Part shown: positions 22,625-33,516 of the stretch, piece by piece
Position numbering within the stretch: position 1 is the stretch's first letter
Layout of the letters: every line of letters begins with the position of its first letter
NCBI GenBank assembly: GCA_027563935.2
Contig: CM050454.1
Coordinates: forward strand, 7,902,001-7,966,000
DNA: 64,000 nucleotides
Direction: 5' to 3'
Origin: Costus lasius
Taxonomy: Eukaryota > Streptophyta > Magnoliopsida > Zingiberales > Costaceae
Program-made: the position numbers and the translations under genes
Notes under the pieces: model-generated
Seen by the model: the letters and a program-made list of their open reading frames with translations, nothing else
Told to the model about the DNA's origin: nothing
The model's database searches: none

Positions 22625-23085
22625 AGCAGCGAGGTGCTTCCAGCAGTCCAGCAGCGAGGTGCTTCCAGCAGCGAGGGATGGCACCGCACGGAGCAAGCAG
22701 CAAGAAAGGACTGTGAGAAAGGACTGGTCAGCACGGAGCAAGAAAGCAGCAAGAAAAGGGGCGAAGAGGATAGCAGCGAGCCAGCGAGCCAGCGAGCGAA
22801 GAGGAGCAGATGAGCAGACCAGTCCAGCAGCAGCAAGCCAGCGAGCCAGCGGCGAAGAGGATAGCAGCGAGAGCTGAGGAGTGAGGACGAGGAGGATAGC
22901 AGCAGAAAAGGGAGTCGGGAGGTTGCCGGCGGCGAAGAGGATAGCAGCGAATCGGCGAAGAGGACAGTGAATCGGGACTTGGGAGGTTGCCGGCGAGAGG
23001 TTGACGATGTTTTCAGTGAGGAACTGAGGATGCCGGCGAGAGGTTGACGATGGATAATGGATTGCTTTGGAGGCGGCAGCGGCAC
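22625..23085. repeat. GC-rich minisatellite inside the hAT-like element
   Basis: Short words such as 'agcagcgaggtgcttcc', 'gccagcgagc' and 'gaagaggatagcagcga' recur irregularly, and 'ggttgccggcg' and 'gagaggttgacgatg' are duplicated. The minus-strand Ser/Leu-rich frame here is a product of repetition. Confidence 0.5.
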
Positions 23086-23444
23086 ACGGCAGTGAAAATC
23101 GGGAGTAAAGTTAGGGCAACGGGAGTTAAGTTAGGGCAACGAAAACATAAAAAAATATTTGTAAGGTTAGGATTTAGGGTAAGTAGTAAGTTACGTAAAA
23201 ACTAAAAATCTGTAATAGAAAATTAAGGGTAATATAGTAAATTAATTAGTCGGGGGCGGGTTCGGGGTCGGGGGCGGGGCGGGTAGTAGAAATACCATAC
23301 CCGACCCCGACCCGACTTATACAAATCGGGTTTTACCCGACCCCAACCCGACCCCCAGTCAACTCGGGTTTTCCCCGTTGACTTCGGGTCGGGCCAGGTC
23401 GGGTCGGGCCGGGGATGGGTTATCTTGCCATCCCTAGTGAGAAC

Positions 23445-23909
23445 TGAGAAATGCAAGTGAGAGAAGTGAAAGTAGCAGCAGCAAAGTGGGAGATGAGGCA
23501 GAATTCTCTCCTCAAACTAGTTCTCTCCTCAAACTAGTTCCTCAAACTAGTTGATTAGTCTTAGTCATGAGTGATGAATTCTACAAATGGACTCATGAGC
23601 CTCTCAACATTCAAAGTTTTACACAGGGGTAGGTATGTTAGATGGCTGTCTAATTTCGGCTGCATTAATATACTTAATCCAACACTTGGCTTGCAAGTGC
23701 CGCTAATGTAACTTGAGAAGGGAAACAAACACTACTATAGCTTTTATCATGTTAAGGTTTGAAATATCGGTTCTGATTCAAACTTGAACTAGTACCTATC
23801 TATCCATATCCAATGAAACTGATGTGTACATGTAGCAAGGTGAGCAGAAGCTTTAACGGCAAACTCACAAAGGCCGAAGCCATGGGACTAGGAGCAAAGG
23901 CACTTTGTC
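23445..23909. other. intergenic sequence
   Basis: A short tandem 'ctcctcaaactagtt' (three imperfect copies near 23509-23550). No gene seen. Confidence 0.5.
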
Positions 23910-24116
23910 GAAAAAATTTCCTGTGCAGCCGGGCTGCCCAGGATTTTTGGAGCATAGCCCCTATCAAAGCGTTAAAAATACTTTGAGATTCGTGTTCATC
24001 ACCCCGTGATTTGTGCCCATCACCAGTGCATTAAAAACCATGCAGAGCACAAATCGCTTTGATAGGGGCTGTGCTCTGAAAATCTTGGGCAGCTTGGCTG
24101 CACAGGAAATTTTTTC
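23910..24116. mobile_element. Mutator-like foldback MITE (207 bp)
   Basis: About 62-bp terminal inverted repeats: the left arm starts GAAAAAATTTCCTGTGCAGC and the right arm, reverse-complemented, reads the same with a few changes as far as 'cccctatcaaagcg'. Flanks cactttgtc (23901-23909) and ctctttatc (24117-24125) match at 7 of 9 positions, consistent with an old 9-bp duplication. Confidence 0.7.
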
Positions 24117-24141
24117 CTCTTTATCGCTGCTCTAGTCCTTT

Positions 24142-25222
24142 AGGCTATGTTTACTTAGACAGAGAAATGGAGAGAAAAGAAATGCAGGGAGAAAAGAAAT
24201 TAGAGGGGATGGCAGCATGGGTGGAGAGAAGATTCGATGGCGAGGTAGGCGGGTGGTGAGGAAGGCAAGCTTGTTGGAGAGGAGAGAGGGAAGAGGGAGG
24301 GGGCAAGCTCACCTAAGAGGTGGGAGTGTAGGCAGTGGGGTAGTCGAGTGGTGAGGAGGGAGGAGAGGGGAGTGCAGGCAACGAGAGAGGCAACGGGATA
24401 GTCAGGCAGCGAGGAGGGAGGAGAGGGGAGTGCAAGCCGCGAGAGAGGCAACGGGGCAGTCGAGTGGCGAGGAGGGAAGAGAGGGAGGGGCCGAGCTCGC
24501 AGGAGACGAAATAGGCAGTGGGTCAGTCTACTGGCGAGGAGGGAGGAGAGAGCGAGGCGGTGAGGCAGCAGCAGCAGTTGGACCTGATAAAATTTGACAT
24601 GACCCGCTGATCTGACCCGACGACACAAAGTTAAGCGGGTTCAGGTCAGCCATAATCGTGTTCGGGTCATAAATAGGTCAACCCGTTTATGACCCGAAAA
24701 TAATTGAGTCGTGTCGGGTTGTAAACGGGTTGACCCGTTTAACCCGATTATAATATATATTTATATATAAAAAAAATTTAAATATAAGCTCATCTAACTC
24801 TCATTGCTAACCCATAAACACAAATATCTTATAACTATCTTTTAACGTAGATTTTGGCCCACTCATAAGCCTAAATTTTTTATAATTTTTATTAATTTAT
24901 TATTTATATTTAAAATATGAATGATAAACGGGTTATTCGGGTCGTGTCGGGTTGACCCGATTATATTTGGGTCGTGTTCAGGTTACACAGTTTGACCCAA
25001 TTAATTAAATGGATCGTATTCGGGTTGGCTTAATTAAGTCACGGGTCACAACTAACACGACCCATTTATCACCCGCTAACCCGAATTGCCAGGTCTAGCA
25101 GCAATAGCCAAATCATGTTGGAAAACCAAGGAAAGTTAGCTTGTTTTCCTTCCATTTTTCTATTCGTCCTAGTCAACGATTTTCTCTCCTTTCCATCCAA
25201 TTTTCCCTCTAGCAAACAAGAT
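24142..25222. mobile_element. inverted-repeat element with a nested insertion
   Basis: The left end 'ggctatgtttacttagac...gagaaa' and the right end, reverse-complemented ('acatcttgtttgctagagg...gaaaa'), are similar. The left arm is extended by purine-rich minisatellite (24230-24560). Moderate support only. Confidence 0.4.
24581..25095. mobile_element. nested MITE with GACCTG...CAGGTC ends
   Basis: Begins GACCTGATAAAA and ends GAATTGCCAGGTC. Both sides are rich in 'gacccgttt/aaacgggtc' words that pair across an AT-rich centre. This layout is common to hAT-like plant MITEs. Flanking 'agcag' sequences are similar, but an exact 8-bp duplication is not evident. Confidence 0.5.
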
Positions 25223-25754
25223 GTTAATCTTAAATAAAATTACTACTACAAATAGTGTTACAATGCAAAAACATAATATTACTGTATTTCTTTTTCATTG
25301 TGTGTATAAATAAAACACACAATAATCCTACAATAACCCAAAGATTACATTCAATACATAGACATTGATCCCAAAATATTTTATTGATTTTAATTTTATG
25401 AATTTATTGAATAAAAATTATAAAAAAATAACCATAACGAGAAAAATAGACAGGTAAAATTTGAATAATAAAAACTTAATCTTATATTATATTGGATTCA
25501 AGTATGTGTAAGATTCTTAGACGAAGACCTTGCCTAGGAATTTTGCACGACTTCTTCTATCGCGGCAGTGGAGCCACCTTTCTTTTATTGTATGTACCAG
25601 ATTTGGCCAACAACCTAGTAAAAATGAGTTTAATTTTATGCATTTTACATTTTAGTCATTCAATTTATTTTTATTTACAAATTAGTCCATGGTATTATTA
25701 TTTTTTTATTTTTCATCATTAAATAGATTTAATACATTAACATTTCTTGTTCCA
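25223..25754. other. AT-rich sequence with degraded F-box-region flank
   Basis: 25685-25750 resembles 55826-55890 ('agtccatggtatt...'). The frame at 25492-25722 has no recognisable domain. No confident gene. Confidence 0.4.
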
Positions 25755-25930
25755 TCTCAGAACAATCCTTGGTGTCTCCTCAAGCACATGAGACGCTTTC
25801 CCATCTTCAGCAAATTGAAGCAGTTAAATTTGTTGAAGACTACATCAAACAAGTTCTACTTTGATTTCTCATGCATTCTCCAAATCTGTAGCGATGTTGT
25901 GTGTTGCTACTGTTGCTATTAGCATTATTT
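25755..25930 (+). pseudogene. F-box/LRR family, isolated exon 2 remnant
   Basis: 'aatccttggtgtctcctcaa' onward matches exon 2 of the copies at 49734-49904 and 59512-59682: NPWCLLKHMRRFPIFSKLKQ, then DYIKQV with a deletion and frame change. Neither exon 1 nor exon 3 lies nearby. A relic of the same FBD/LRR family as sites A to E. Confidence 0.7.
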
Positions 25931-26565
25931 TTAGTGCTAAATAATATAATTAAGTTATAAAAAATTATATATTTTAAATTATAGAATATATATTGATATA
26001 ATATAAAATTAATAATATATTTTTTAATATACAGTTATAATTAATTTTTATAAATTACAAAGATTATTATATTTATAGAATTTATTATACTATTTGTTTG
26101 ATCTAATCTAAATAATGAACATATATTTAATTAATAAAAACATTAATTAATAAAATTATAATATATAAAATATTACTAAGCAAAATATATTAAAGTATTT
26201 AAAATTTTAAAATAATTATTTTCATAAAATTTAAATTTTTATAAGCTCACTAATTAATATTTAATTATAATATAAAATTTAAATTTTCAATTTTATTTTT
26301 AATGTATTTAATTATAATTTTCATATATTATATTAATTAATATGTTAAATTTAATACATATAATTGTGTATGTAAAATGAGTAACTTAAATATTACAAAT
26401 ACAAATTATATATATTGACTTTAGATTTTCAGGTGTTAACTAAATATCGTATATATTAATTTTAGATATTTATTTGTATTAATTAAATATTGCATATATC
26501 GTATATATTGACTTAAAATATTTATGTATTTAGACTTTTATTAAAATTCATATTTTTTTATTAAA
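25931..26565. other. AT-rich dispersed sequence
   Basis: 25935-26160 is repeated at 55930-56155 ('ctaaataatataattaagtt...'). The rest is very AT-rich and without genes. Confidence 0.5.
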
Positions 26566-27354
26566 GGGTGCCCTGCTTTGTCACGAATATTTATGTATGC
26601 CTCTCTTGGAAAAGATCTCTAGATTTCTTTCTACATGGAAAAACAAAATGCTATCCTATGCTGGCCAAACAGAATTGATTAAATCGGTATGCTATGGCAA
26701 TGTTATATATTGGTGTGGTGCATTCAAACTCCCAACATGAGTTGTTTCAAAATTGAAGTCCATGCTATTAGGGTTTCTATGGGGTAATGATTAGACCAAG
26801 AGAAAAGCTAAGGTATCATGGGATACGATTACCACACCTATCATCCTTGGTGGCCTCGGCCTTAGGGACATTAAAGTCCTCAATGACACATTCTTAATGC
26901 AACACTTACGGAACCTGGCCTCTAATAAGATATCACTCTGGGTAAAATGGATCCATAGCCACTACTTGAAGAATGACTCCATTTGGTCACTCAAAGTCCC
27001 AAAACGTTGCTCATGGCCCTTTAAAAGTCTTATGAATGTTAGGGAAGCATGTCAACAAAAAATTAGATACTGTATTGTAAATGGTAATTCTATTAGGTTT
27101 TGGTTGGATCTTGGCTCAATTCACAACTACTATGCAATTATGTGGATGCCCTTTGCTTTCAAAACCCTCCTAGGAGGCATGCAAGACTCAATTTATTGAT
27201 CTGAAATTGGGAATGGTGCATCCCTACACCATACTCAATTGACGGAGTCATTGAGCTATCTTGGGGTGTCCCCACAACTGTTGAAGACACTTGGGAATGC
27301 CCCCTAGGACCTGAGGAAGATGCCCCGCAAATTCCACCCAAAATAGAGCACTGT

Positions 27355-27760
27355 CGTGCCCATCACGGCCAGGCCGTGATGATGGATATGGTCGTGGCTA
27401 GCTCGCAGCCAGAAGCAAGGATGAACATGGCACCGCGCATGGCCGTGACCACTTCGGCACAATTCTAGCCCAGCCGACACGGCCAGGCCGTGATGGGACA
27501 CGGCCGTGACCCGGTCCACCCAAGACGCGAATGCCATCACGGTCGCCGGCACACCCGTGGCCTCTACCGTGTCCAGCTCGGCTCAAACTAGGCCACCTCA
27601 TCATGGCCATGATGGGACGCACAGCCAGGCCGTGACCCGATCGCCGACCAGCACCACCCCTGGCATGCCTGTGTCCCTTGCCATGCCGAATTCCGCATAA
27701 ACCCACTCACCCCGTCACGCCCGTGACGAGAAATACGGCCAAGCCAGGACCGTGCCGTAG
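27355..27760. repeat. interspersed CACGGCC/GGCCGTG palindromes
   Basis: CATCACGGCC-A-GGCCGTGATG at about 27357 is a near-perfect palindrome. Variants recur at about 27478 ('cacggccaggccgtga'), 27500, 27600-27640 and 27713 ('cgtcacgcccgtgacg'). Similar 'cacggccgtg' strings occur in some plant LTR retrotransposons (recollection, not checked). Confidence 0.5.
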
Positions 27761-28149
27761 GAATTCTCGAAACCCGTTCACACCCATGCTGGCGAGCATG
27801 GCTAGGTCGTGAATGCCTCAGAGAAGAAGAGTGGACCTGTTTTGCACGAAGTTCAATGTTCGCAACGATCCTCGCACCCCCCGGATCGATATGTAGTCAT
27901 GGTGGGCCCTTCTTCAACCTCAACGGCATCCATCCAACTGATTCCCATGGCGCCCCTTCCCCGACGGCCACCTCAAGAGCCACCAATGAACCGCTACGAC
28001 AACCGAGTTTTGAACTCAGCCCAGGACACCACCAACAATGTGCAGAACCAGTCCACTATCAGCAAGTTCTGTTATTTCGTGGCCGCCTGTTCGGAAATGG
28101 TTTAGCACGCCGCGTCGGCCCGGACAACGGCCCAAGGCTCAGCCCATGC

Positions 28150-28787
28150 ACCAGCCCCCTTTGGAAGATTACTGCAGAGTTGTTAGTCTTTACTTTTAGT
28201 TAGTTAGTGGGCATCTTGACCCCTTTTAGGAGGTTTGGAGTTTATTGGCTTCTCCAATAACTCTCATGTGTTTGTCATGTGCTGCTCCCTCTCTCTTGAT
28301 CTATAAAAGAGGGCTGAGGGCTTCTTTAATTTTCAGTGCTCTCCCCCACGCAAGAGCCTAGGTCCAGTGTAGCTCTAGCGTTCTTCGCTGCCTTCCTTTG
28401 CAATTCAATCGAAACACCCAGAGAACCCTCACCGGGCTCCGGGTCCTTTCCAAGCTTCCTGCATCCCCATTTCTGGTTGTGTTTGGGACAAGCAGTGTTC
28501 CCCCTCGCAGCATCGTGAAGAGCTTGTGTGCGTGTGCTCGTTTTAAAAGTTGGTCCCTCGATTTAGGTGAGTAGTTTCAGTTTGTAGTTCGATCTGTGGT
28601 TCTCGGCTCGCTGGGTTTTCCTCAAGTAAACTCCCGCCTCGATTTTCATCGGCTTTCACCGGATTTTTGATCGTGCACGCTTTCCTTTTCCCTCATCTCA
28701 AGACCCTCTCACGGTTTCAACATCATGGTTTCCACCTCCTTAGAGTACTGAACTAAGGACCATCCCTCCCATAGTTCCGCTGTGTTA
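28150..28787 (+). repeat. LTR-like sequence in the insertion
   Basis: Has a TATA-like 'ctataaaaga' at about 28302, followed by a leader-like 'gtgctctccc' stretch, C/T-rich sequence and no coding frame. This is the layout of an LTR. Exact ends not found. Confidence 0.35.
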
Positions 28788-29417
28788 GGAATGGTGCATC
28801 CCTACACCATGCTCTATAAACCTCATTAATATCTATGGAGTCATTCCTTCACTACAAATTGATCACTCCATTAGTGAAGATAAGTTGATATGGAAGCCTA
28901 CCCCATCCGACAAATTATATATTGTGTCAACCTATAACAGCTACTTTAACTATAATTTCGTGCCTTGGTGGAGAGTTTTTGGTTTTGCGGTCGGATTCCA
29001 CAATTTTCTTTTATTGCTTGGATATTATGCTTGTAAAGATTAAATACGCTCGATAGACTGCAGCAATGGAGCATCACCAACAACAAGTTGTGCTTCCTTT
29101 GTCAATCCTAGGAAAAGACAATGGCGCATTTGTTCTTTGATTGTGAGGGAATTGCCATGGCTTGGAAAGCAGTGAAACAAATGTACGATATCACCTGTCC
29201 TGATAACTCGTGGCCCCAAGTTATTGATTGTATTATCATAGTGTGGAAATCTATTAATGTAATCGCCATTGTGATTTGTGAAAAAGCTTTTGCTCACAGG
29301 ATTTATTTATCATGTCTAGAAAGATCGTAATAATCAAATGCTCAACAATAGAGGCACAACACAATGGCAAATTGGGCAAATTCTTCATGATTTGAGCTAT
29401 GCTATCTGAACGACCCG

Positions 29418-29523
29418 TGACATTCTGAGTGTGCGGTTGAAAAATACTCTTCCTTTTTGCACATATTATCTTCCATTTTGCTCAAGTACAGTTGAAGTAT
29501 CTCACTGTACACTCAGAATGTCA
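29418..29523. repeat. 106-bp inverted-repeat element
   Basis: TGACATTCTGAGTGT at the left end is repeated exactly in inverse at the right end (ACACTCAGAATGTCA). The frame has a T-rich centre. Probably a small MITE or a transposon footprint just past the LINE end. Confidence 0.55.
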
Positions 29524-30060
29524 TACTAGATCCTCCATGCGAAAAAAAGAAGGCTAAGCATGAGGATTAAAAGTATAACATATAAACAATAAGAAAAACA
29601 GGAAAAGACTCAGATTTACAATTTCCAAGTACAGTGATACTTCATACACTTGATTAAGCAAAAGAAAAGCGTTATTAAAATAAACAGGTACAAACTCAAA
29701 GTACAAATATTTAAGGAATCGTACATGCAACAATCCAATTCCTGATCCTATGAACTACAAAACATGGGAAAATCCTAATATATCAAATGCCTACGGTGAA
29801 TAGCAAGATTTCTTTTCTTATTCAAGAGTTTATCCTTAACTAGAACTGTGGCTGAAGCTTTGAATATTCCTTTGACATGTACCATTCACAGGAACTATGA
29901 TCTTTAGGCTTTAGCAGTTTAACTAACTAGCATATTCATGTAGTAAAATCTTTGAATATTCCTTTGACATGTACCATTCACTTCTCATAAAACAAAAATG
30001 ATTTCAACACTATCTTTGAATATTCCTTTGAATATTATCAACAAGTGATTTTTCTACACA
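29524..30060. other. intergenic sequence with a short duplication
   Basis: A run of about 31 bp beginning 'ctttgaatattcctttgaca' occurs at about 29855 and 29950, and a shorter copy at about 30013. No gene recognised. Confidence 0.5.
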
Positions 30061-30134
30061 GAAACTACAAAAGAACTTAGACAACAAAATCAAAACATAG
30101 CTCAAGCTGTCCAAGCATATGGAGCCAACAAAAG

Positions 30135-30365
30135 GATACCTTTATCGCTCGGATCAGGGTCCAACAGCATAAGTTCTTTACATGAGGACTCCCTGTTGCT
30201 GCAAAAAGATATGAAATAAGTGGTAAATGGAACTGAGGCAAGTGAAAGAGCAGAACTAGCAATGAGATTTAGCTCTGGTTTACCAAAAAAGTCATCCAAA
30301 GGCAAATCCAGTACAATTTCAGCCGTTTTTCGATCTTTCAATATCATTTGTTGATAATATCGCAA
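30135..30365 (-). other. exon-like fragments, unknown gene
   Basis: Minus strand: RYYQQMILKDRKTAEIVLDL ... PLDDFF ends at a possible GT donor (near 30284). After a T-rich acceptor (near 30198) comes SSCKELMLLDPDPSDKG and another possible donor (near 30142). The reading phases do not join cleanly. It may be a captured gene fragment next to the hAT transposase relic. Confidence 0.25.
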
Positions 30366-30368
30366 ATT

Positions 30369-32510
30369 CTACAAATCCAAGTCAAAAAAAATAATGTCAT
30401 TAAAAATTAGTTTATCAAAATATTCATAACAAATAAAAAGTGAAATAATCATGTTACCCGTGTCAAGTTTGTCACTGTCTTCAAAAGTTTCTTCAAGAGT
30501 ATTTAAAAATGAGTTATCTTTCAACCAATCTTGAGTGCATATAAGAGCTTCCACCACTTTAGGAGATAAAGAACTCCTAAATGGATCAAGAACTTGACCC
30601 CCAGTGCTAAATGCAGACTCTGAAGCAACAGTAGAGATAGGAACTGCAAGCACATCTCTGGCCATTTGTGAAAGCAATGGAAATCGAGGATTGTTTATCT
30701 TCTACCATACCAATATATCAAAATTTTCAGAATCATCATCACCATCTTCAGCTATATACTTATCTAATTCTGTTTCAGAATCCACTCCTCCAGATACTGA
30801 CTTCTTTTTCATTTTTTTTCTTTTTTCCTTCTTATTTCAGCTTCACGAAAATTATCACTGTCAGTGGAATCAGTGCCATTAGTAGTAGCAGCTTGAACTT
30901 GAGCATTCTGTGATGATTGTACTCCTTTTTGAGAAGAATTCAGCCTCTTGTAGTCATTAAACATCACAATCAATGCAAGTTTTACATCTTGAGCCACGGC
31001 CATACCCTTCTCATGCTCATATAGGGTACAAAGCTCTGATTCAACATATTCAAATCTAAGCCGTGGATCAAGTACAACAGCAATATAAATCAACTTATTT
31101 ATTTTCGATACATCACCCCAATATTTGTTGACCGAGCCATAATATGTAAATCAAAATCACGACTTCTTTGGTCAACAACTTATCAAGAATGGTAAGCTCA
31201 TCAAAAAGAATATTAGAAGTAACATATAAACTACTAGAAACTTTGACTGTTAGTGCATAAAAGTTTTGCAAAAATCTAATGGTTCGCCTAGCATTTTCCC
31301 AATCTCTATGGCTAGGCTCTCCATCAACCCCATCATGCATTAGTAATTCATAACAAAAATTAGGGTCAACAACTCTATATCTTTCAAATGCTTTTTCAAA
31401 TTTTTGAGTAGTGTCAAGCATAAAATATGTGGAATTCCATCTGGTACTTACATCAGTACATAATAAGCTCTTAGACTGTATTTTTTCAATTTCAATGCAT
31501 TCTTTAAATTTACTTAGTCTTGATGAAGACTTTCTCACATAGCGGATAGCTTCTCGAATTTTATAAACAAATAAGTCTATCTCTTTTAGTCCATCATTCA
31601 CATTGAGATTTACTATGTGAGCAATACACCTCATGTGAATGTACTTTCCACCTGCAATGCTATAACCCCAACTAATTATCTTATCTCTCAAGTAATTAAT
31701 AACTACGTTATTACTTGAGGCATTATCAACAGTAATAGTAAAAACTTTTTCAATTTTCTAGTCAAGCAAACACATCTCAATAGCCATCCCTATACCCCTA
31801 CCACTATGATCATCAATGGGGCAAAAGTTTAATATTTTCTTGTTCAATTTCCAGTCTTCATCAATGTAGTGGGCTGTTAGGGACATATAGTTGACTCTTT
31901 GCATTGAAGTCCATGTATCAGTAGTCAAAGATACTCTAAAGGAGGACTTTTGAAAAAACTTTTTCAATTTTGACTTCTCATTCAAATAAAGTTGTAAACA
32001 ATCACGTGAGACTGCCCAACGTGATGGCATTTTGAATCGAGGATATGCCTTTTCAAATAAACGTTTAAAACCTTTAGTTTCTACAAATTTAAAAGGCACT
32101 TCATTCATGATGACCATTTCGGTTAGTGCATTCCTAATACCATCCTGGTCAAATTTCCAAACACTACCTGAATATTGCTTATTACTTTCATCATTTGCCT
32201 TAAAATTAAGTTCAGTTTGTTGCTGGCTAACAGTATTAGGATGCTTCTTACATATTCTCACATGATTTCTCAAACCAGAAGTACCATTGATTTTAGGGTC
32301 TGCCCTAATATCTTTGCCACAATATTTGCATTTTCCAAGTACTAAACCTTCTGAATTCATAATTTTGATAAAATGATCCCATACCTCTGATCTTGTATGA
32401 GATTTCCGAGATCTTTTTCCTTTTGAAGGTCCTGTAGAATCATCAACATGTGCAATTTGATCAGGTCCTGTATTCATGTTATCCATTTCCAAATCTTCTT
32501 CTTCTAGCAT
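30369..32510 (-). pseudogene. hAT transposase (zinc finger BED type), inactive
   Basis: The N-terminus has a BED zinc finger (SEVWDHFIKI, CKYCGKDI, H-x4-H-like GLRNHVRICKKH). The hAT core follows (MRCIAHIVNLNVNDGLKEID, STRWNSTYFML), then LIYIAVVLDPRLRFEYVE, and the C-terminal dimerisation region ends MARDVLAVPISTVASESAFS and VEALICTQDWLK. Lesions: TAG at 31758-31760, a frame change near 31110-31135, another near 30809-30830, and TAG at 30702-30704 where the family has tryptophan. It resembles RICESLEEPER-type proteins, but the stops argue for a dead transposon gene rather than a domesticated one. Confidence 0.85.
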
Positions 32511-32724
32511 CTACAAAACATAAATTACAATCATCTATAACTATTGATCTATTCATGTAGTAAAAGAAACACTAAAGAGATTATTAAATACTTCATAATA
32601 AAAAGTTTGCACTACTTACAACATATGAAGCTTATAAATGGAATTTAGATAATTTCCTAACTTAATAATAAGCACTAATCTAAAATCTGCCCACAAACAC
32701 CACTAACTATAAAGAATATATAAA

Positions 32725-32791
<67 letters not shown>

Positions 32792-33027
32792 AATTTAATT
32801 ATTCACAAGCTGTTAACCTCATGTATAATAGAAATTTTTTTTTATATCTAATACGCAATTAGCCATAAGTAAGAAAAGTCATACTTAAGCTTTACTTATG
32901 GCGTGTGCGGCGGTCTTAGCTTAGAGCGAAAGAGAGAGAAAAAATCTTATGTGGCAGACAAAAAAAAAAATAAAAATTAATAACAATAACACAACTATAT
33001 TAGAGAAATATTTTTTTTAATAAATAA

Positions 33028-33094
<67 letters not shown>

Positions 33095-33238
33095 TATTAT
33101 ACATCAAAATAATATGCCAATAATCTATTTAAAAAATAATGGCTTTTCTTACCATCCTTATGCTCATTTACCGTCACATGTTACTACGTAAAATATTATT
33201 TAGCTAAGCTTACAAGTATCATATATTTTGACAATTTC
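32511..33238. repeat. AT-rich flank of the copia element with (TA)n microsatellites
   Basis: (TA)n at 32728-32776 runs into (GT)n to about 32790; a second (TA)n lies at 33032-33088. From about 32710 the sequence is shared with 61360-61808. 32940-33170 is also similar to the F-box upstream repeats at 48520-48660 and 56890-57060. Confidence 0.7.
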
Positions 33239-33476
33239 GGTCAAGGAATCCAAAATCATTGCTAGCATTAACGCAAGAAAAGATTTGCCTGAATCAATCA
33301 AAGTTACGCAACAGCATCTCATCAATTAGAATTTGTCAATTCTCCTATGTATTTCCATGTATACAAATATTTACAAAAATGTTCATGTAATACTAATTGA
33401 GATTAGTATCCTGAATTAGTCCCTGTATATATGTAATTACAGAATCAGAGATATACAATTTGCTTATTCAATTTCA
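33239..33476 (+). repeat. 5' LTR, copia copy 1
   Basis: About 238 bp, ending TTCA just before the primer site. The first base is changed (GG for the TG seen in copy 2 and in the 3' LTR). Confidence 0.8.
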
Positions 33477-33481
33477 TTAAA

Positions 33482-33493
33482 TGGTATCAAAGC
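33482..33493 (+). promoter_or_regulatory. primer-binding site, copia copy 1
   Basis: TGGTATCAAAGC, one base from the usual TGGTATCAGAGC complementary to initiator methionine tRNA; 5 nt after the LTR. Confidence 0.8.
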
Positions 33494-33516
33494 AAGGGCT
33501 TCGACCAGCGCAATCC

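Larger units (their letters stand above)
20986..23436. mobile_element. hAT-like non-autonomous element with 8-bp target duplication
   Basis: The element begins TAGGGATGGCATCGGGG and its other end, reverse-complemented, begins TAGGGATGGCAAGATAAC. Both ends lead into 'gacccgaccccgaccc' type tracts. The 8 bases GTGAGAAC occur immediately outside both ends (20978-20985 and 23437-23444). An 8-bp duplication with this kind of terminus is typical of hAT elements. No transposase is seen. It sits just upstream of the QWRF gene. Confidence 0.85.
27210..28810. mobile_element. insertion bounded by 23-bp direct repeats within the LINE
   Basis: An identical 23-bp sequence lies at 27210-27232 and 28788-28810, beginning GGAATGGTGCATCCC, and itself contains the inverted pair ATGGTG/CACCAT. 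The LINE reads sensibly across if one copy and the 1.56 kb between are removed. The insert holds a palindrome-rich GC stretch (27355-27760), a frame at 27809-28105 without known domains, and an LTR-like 3' part. Confidence 0.6.
26566..29405 (+). pseudogene. LINE reverse transcriptase relic, interrupted
   Basis: Part 1 (26566-27209) reads STWKNKMLSYAGQTELIKSV, then LGFLWGN, GGLGLRDIKVLN and VNGNSIRFWLDLGSI. This is the post-reverse-transcriptase part of plant L1-type LINEs, with stops. Part 2 (28811-29405) reads DKLIWKPTPSDKLYIVSTY, FIAWI, TMAHLFFDCEGIAMAWKAVK, the zf-RVT region, to an end near 29405. An unrelated insertion separates them. Endonuclease and most of the RT are absent. Confidence 0.75.

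Noticed and set aside
22585..23085. Ser/Leu-rich coding gene on the minus strand
   Set aside because: Product of a GC-rich minisatellite inside the hAT-like element; no start context or domain.
24200..24628. Leu/Pro/Ser-rich minus-strand protein
   Set aside because: Read-through of a purine-rich minisatellite arm; no family resemblance.
30369..32510. Domesticated hAT gene (RICESLEEPER/DAYSLEEPER type)
   Set aside because: Two in-frame stops and two frame changes, one stop at a conserved tryptophan.
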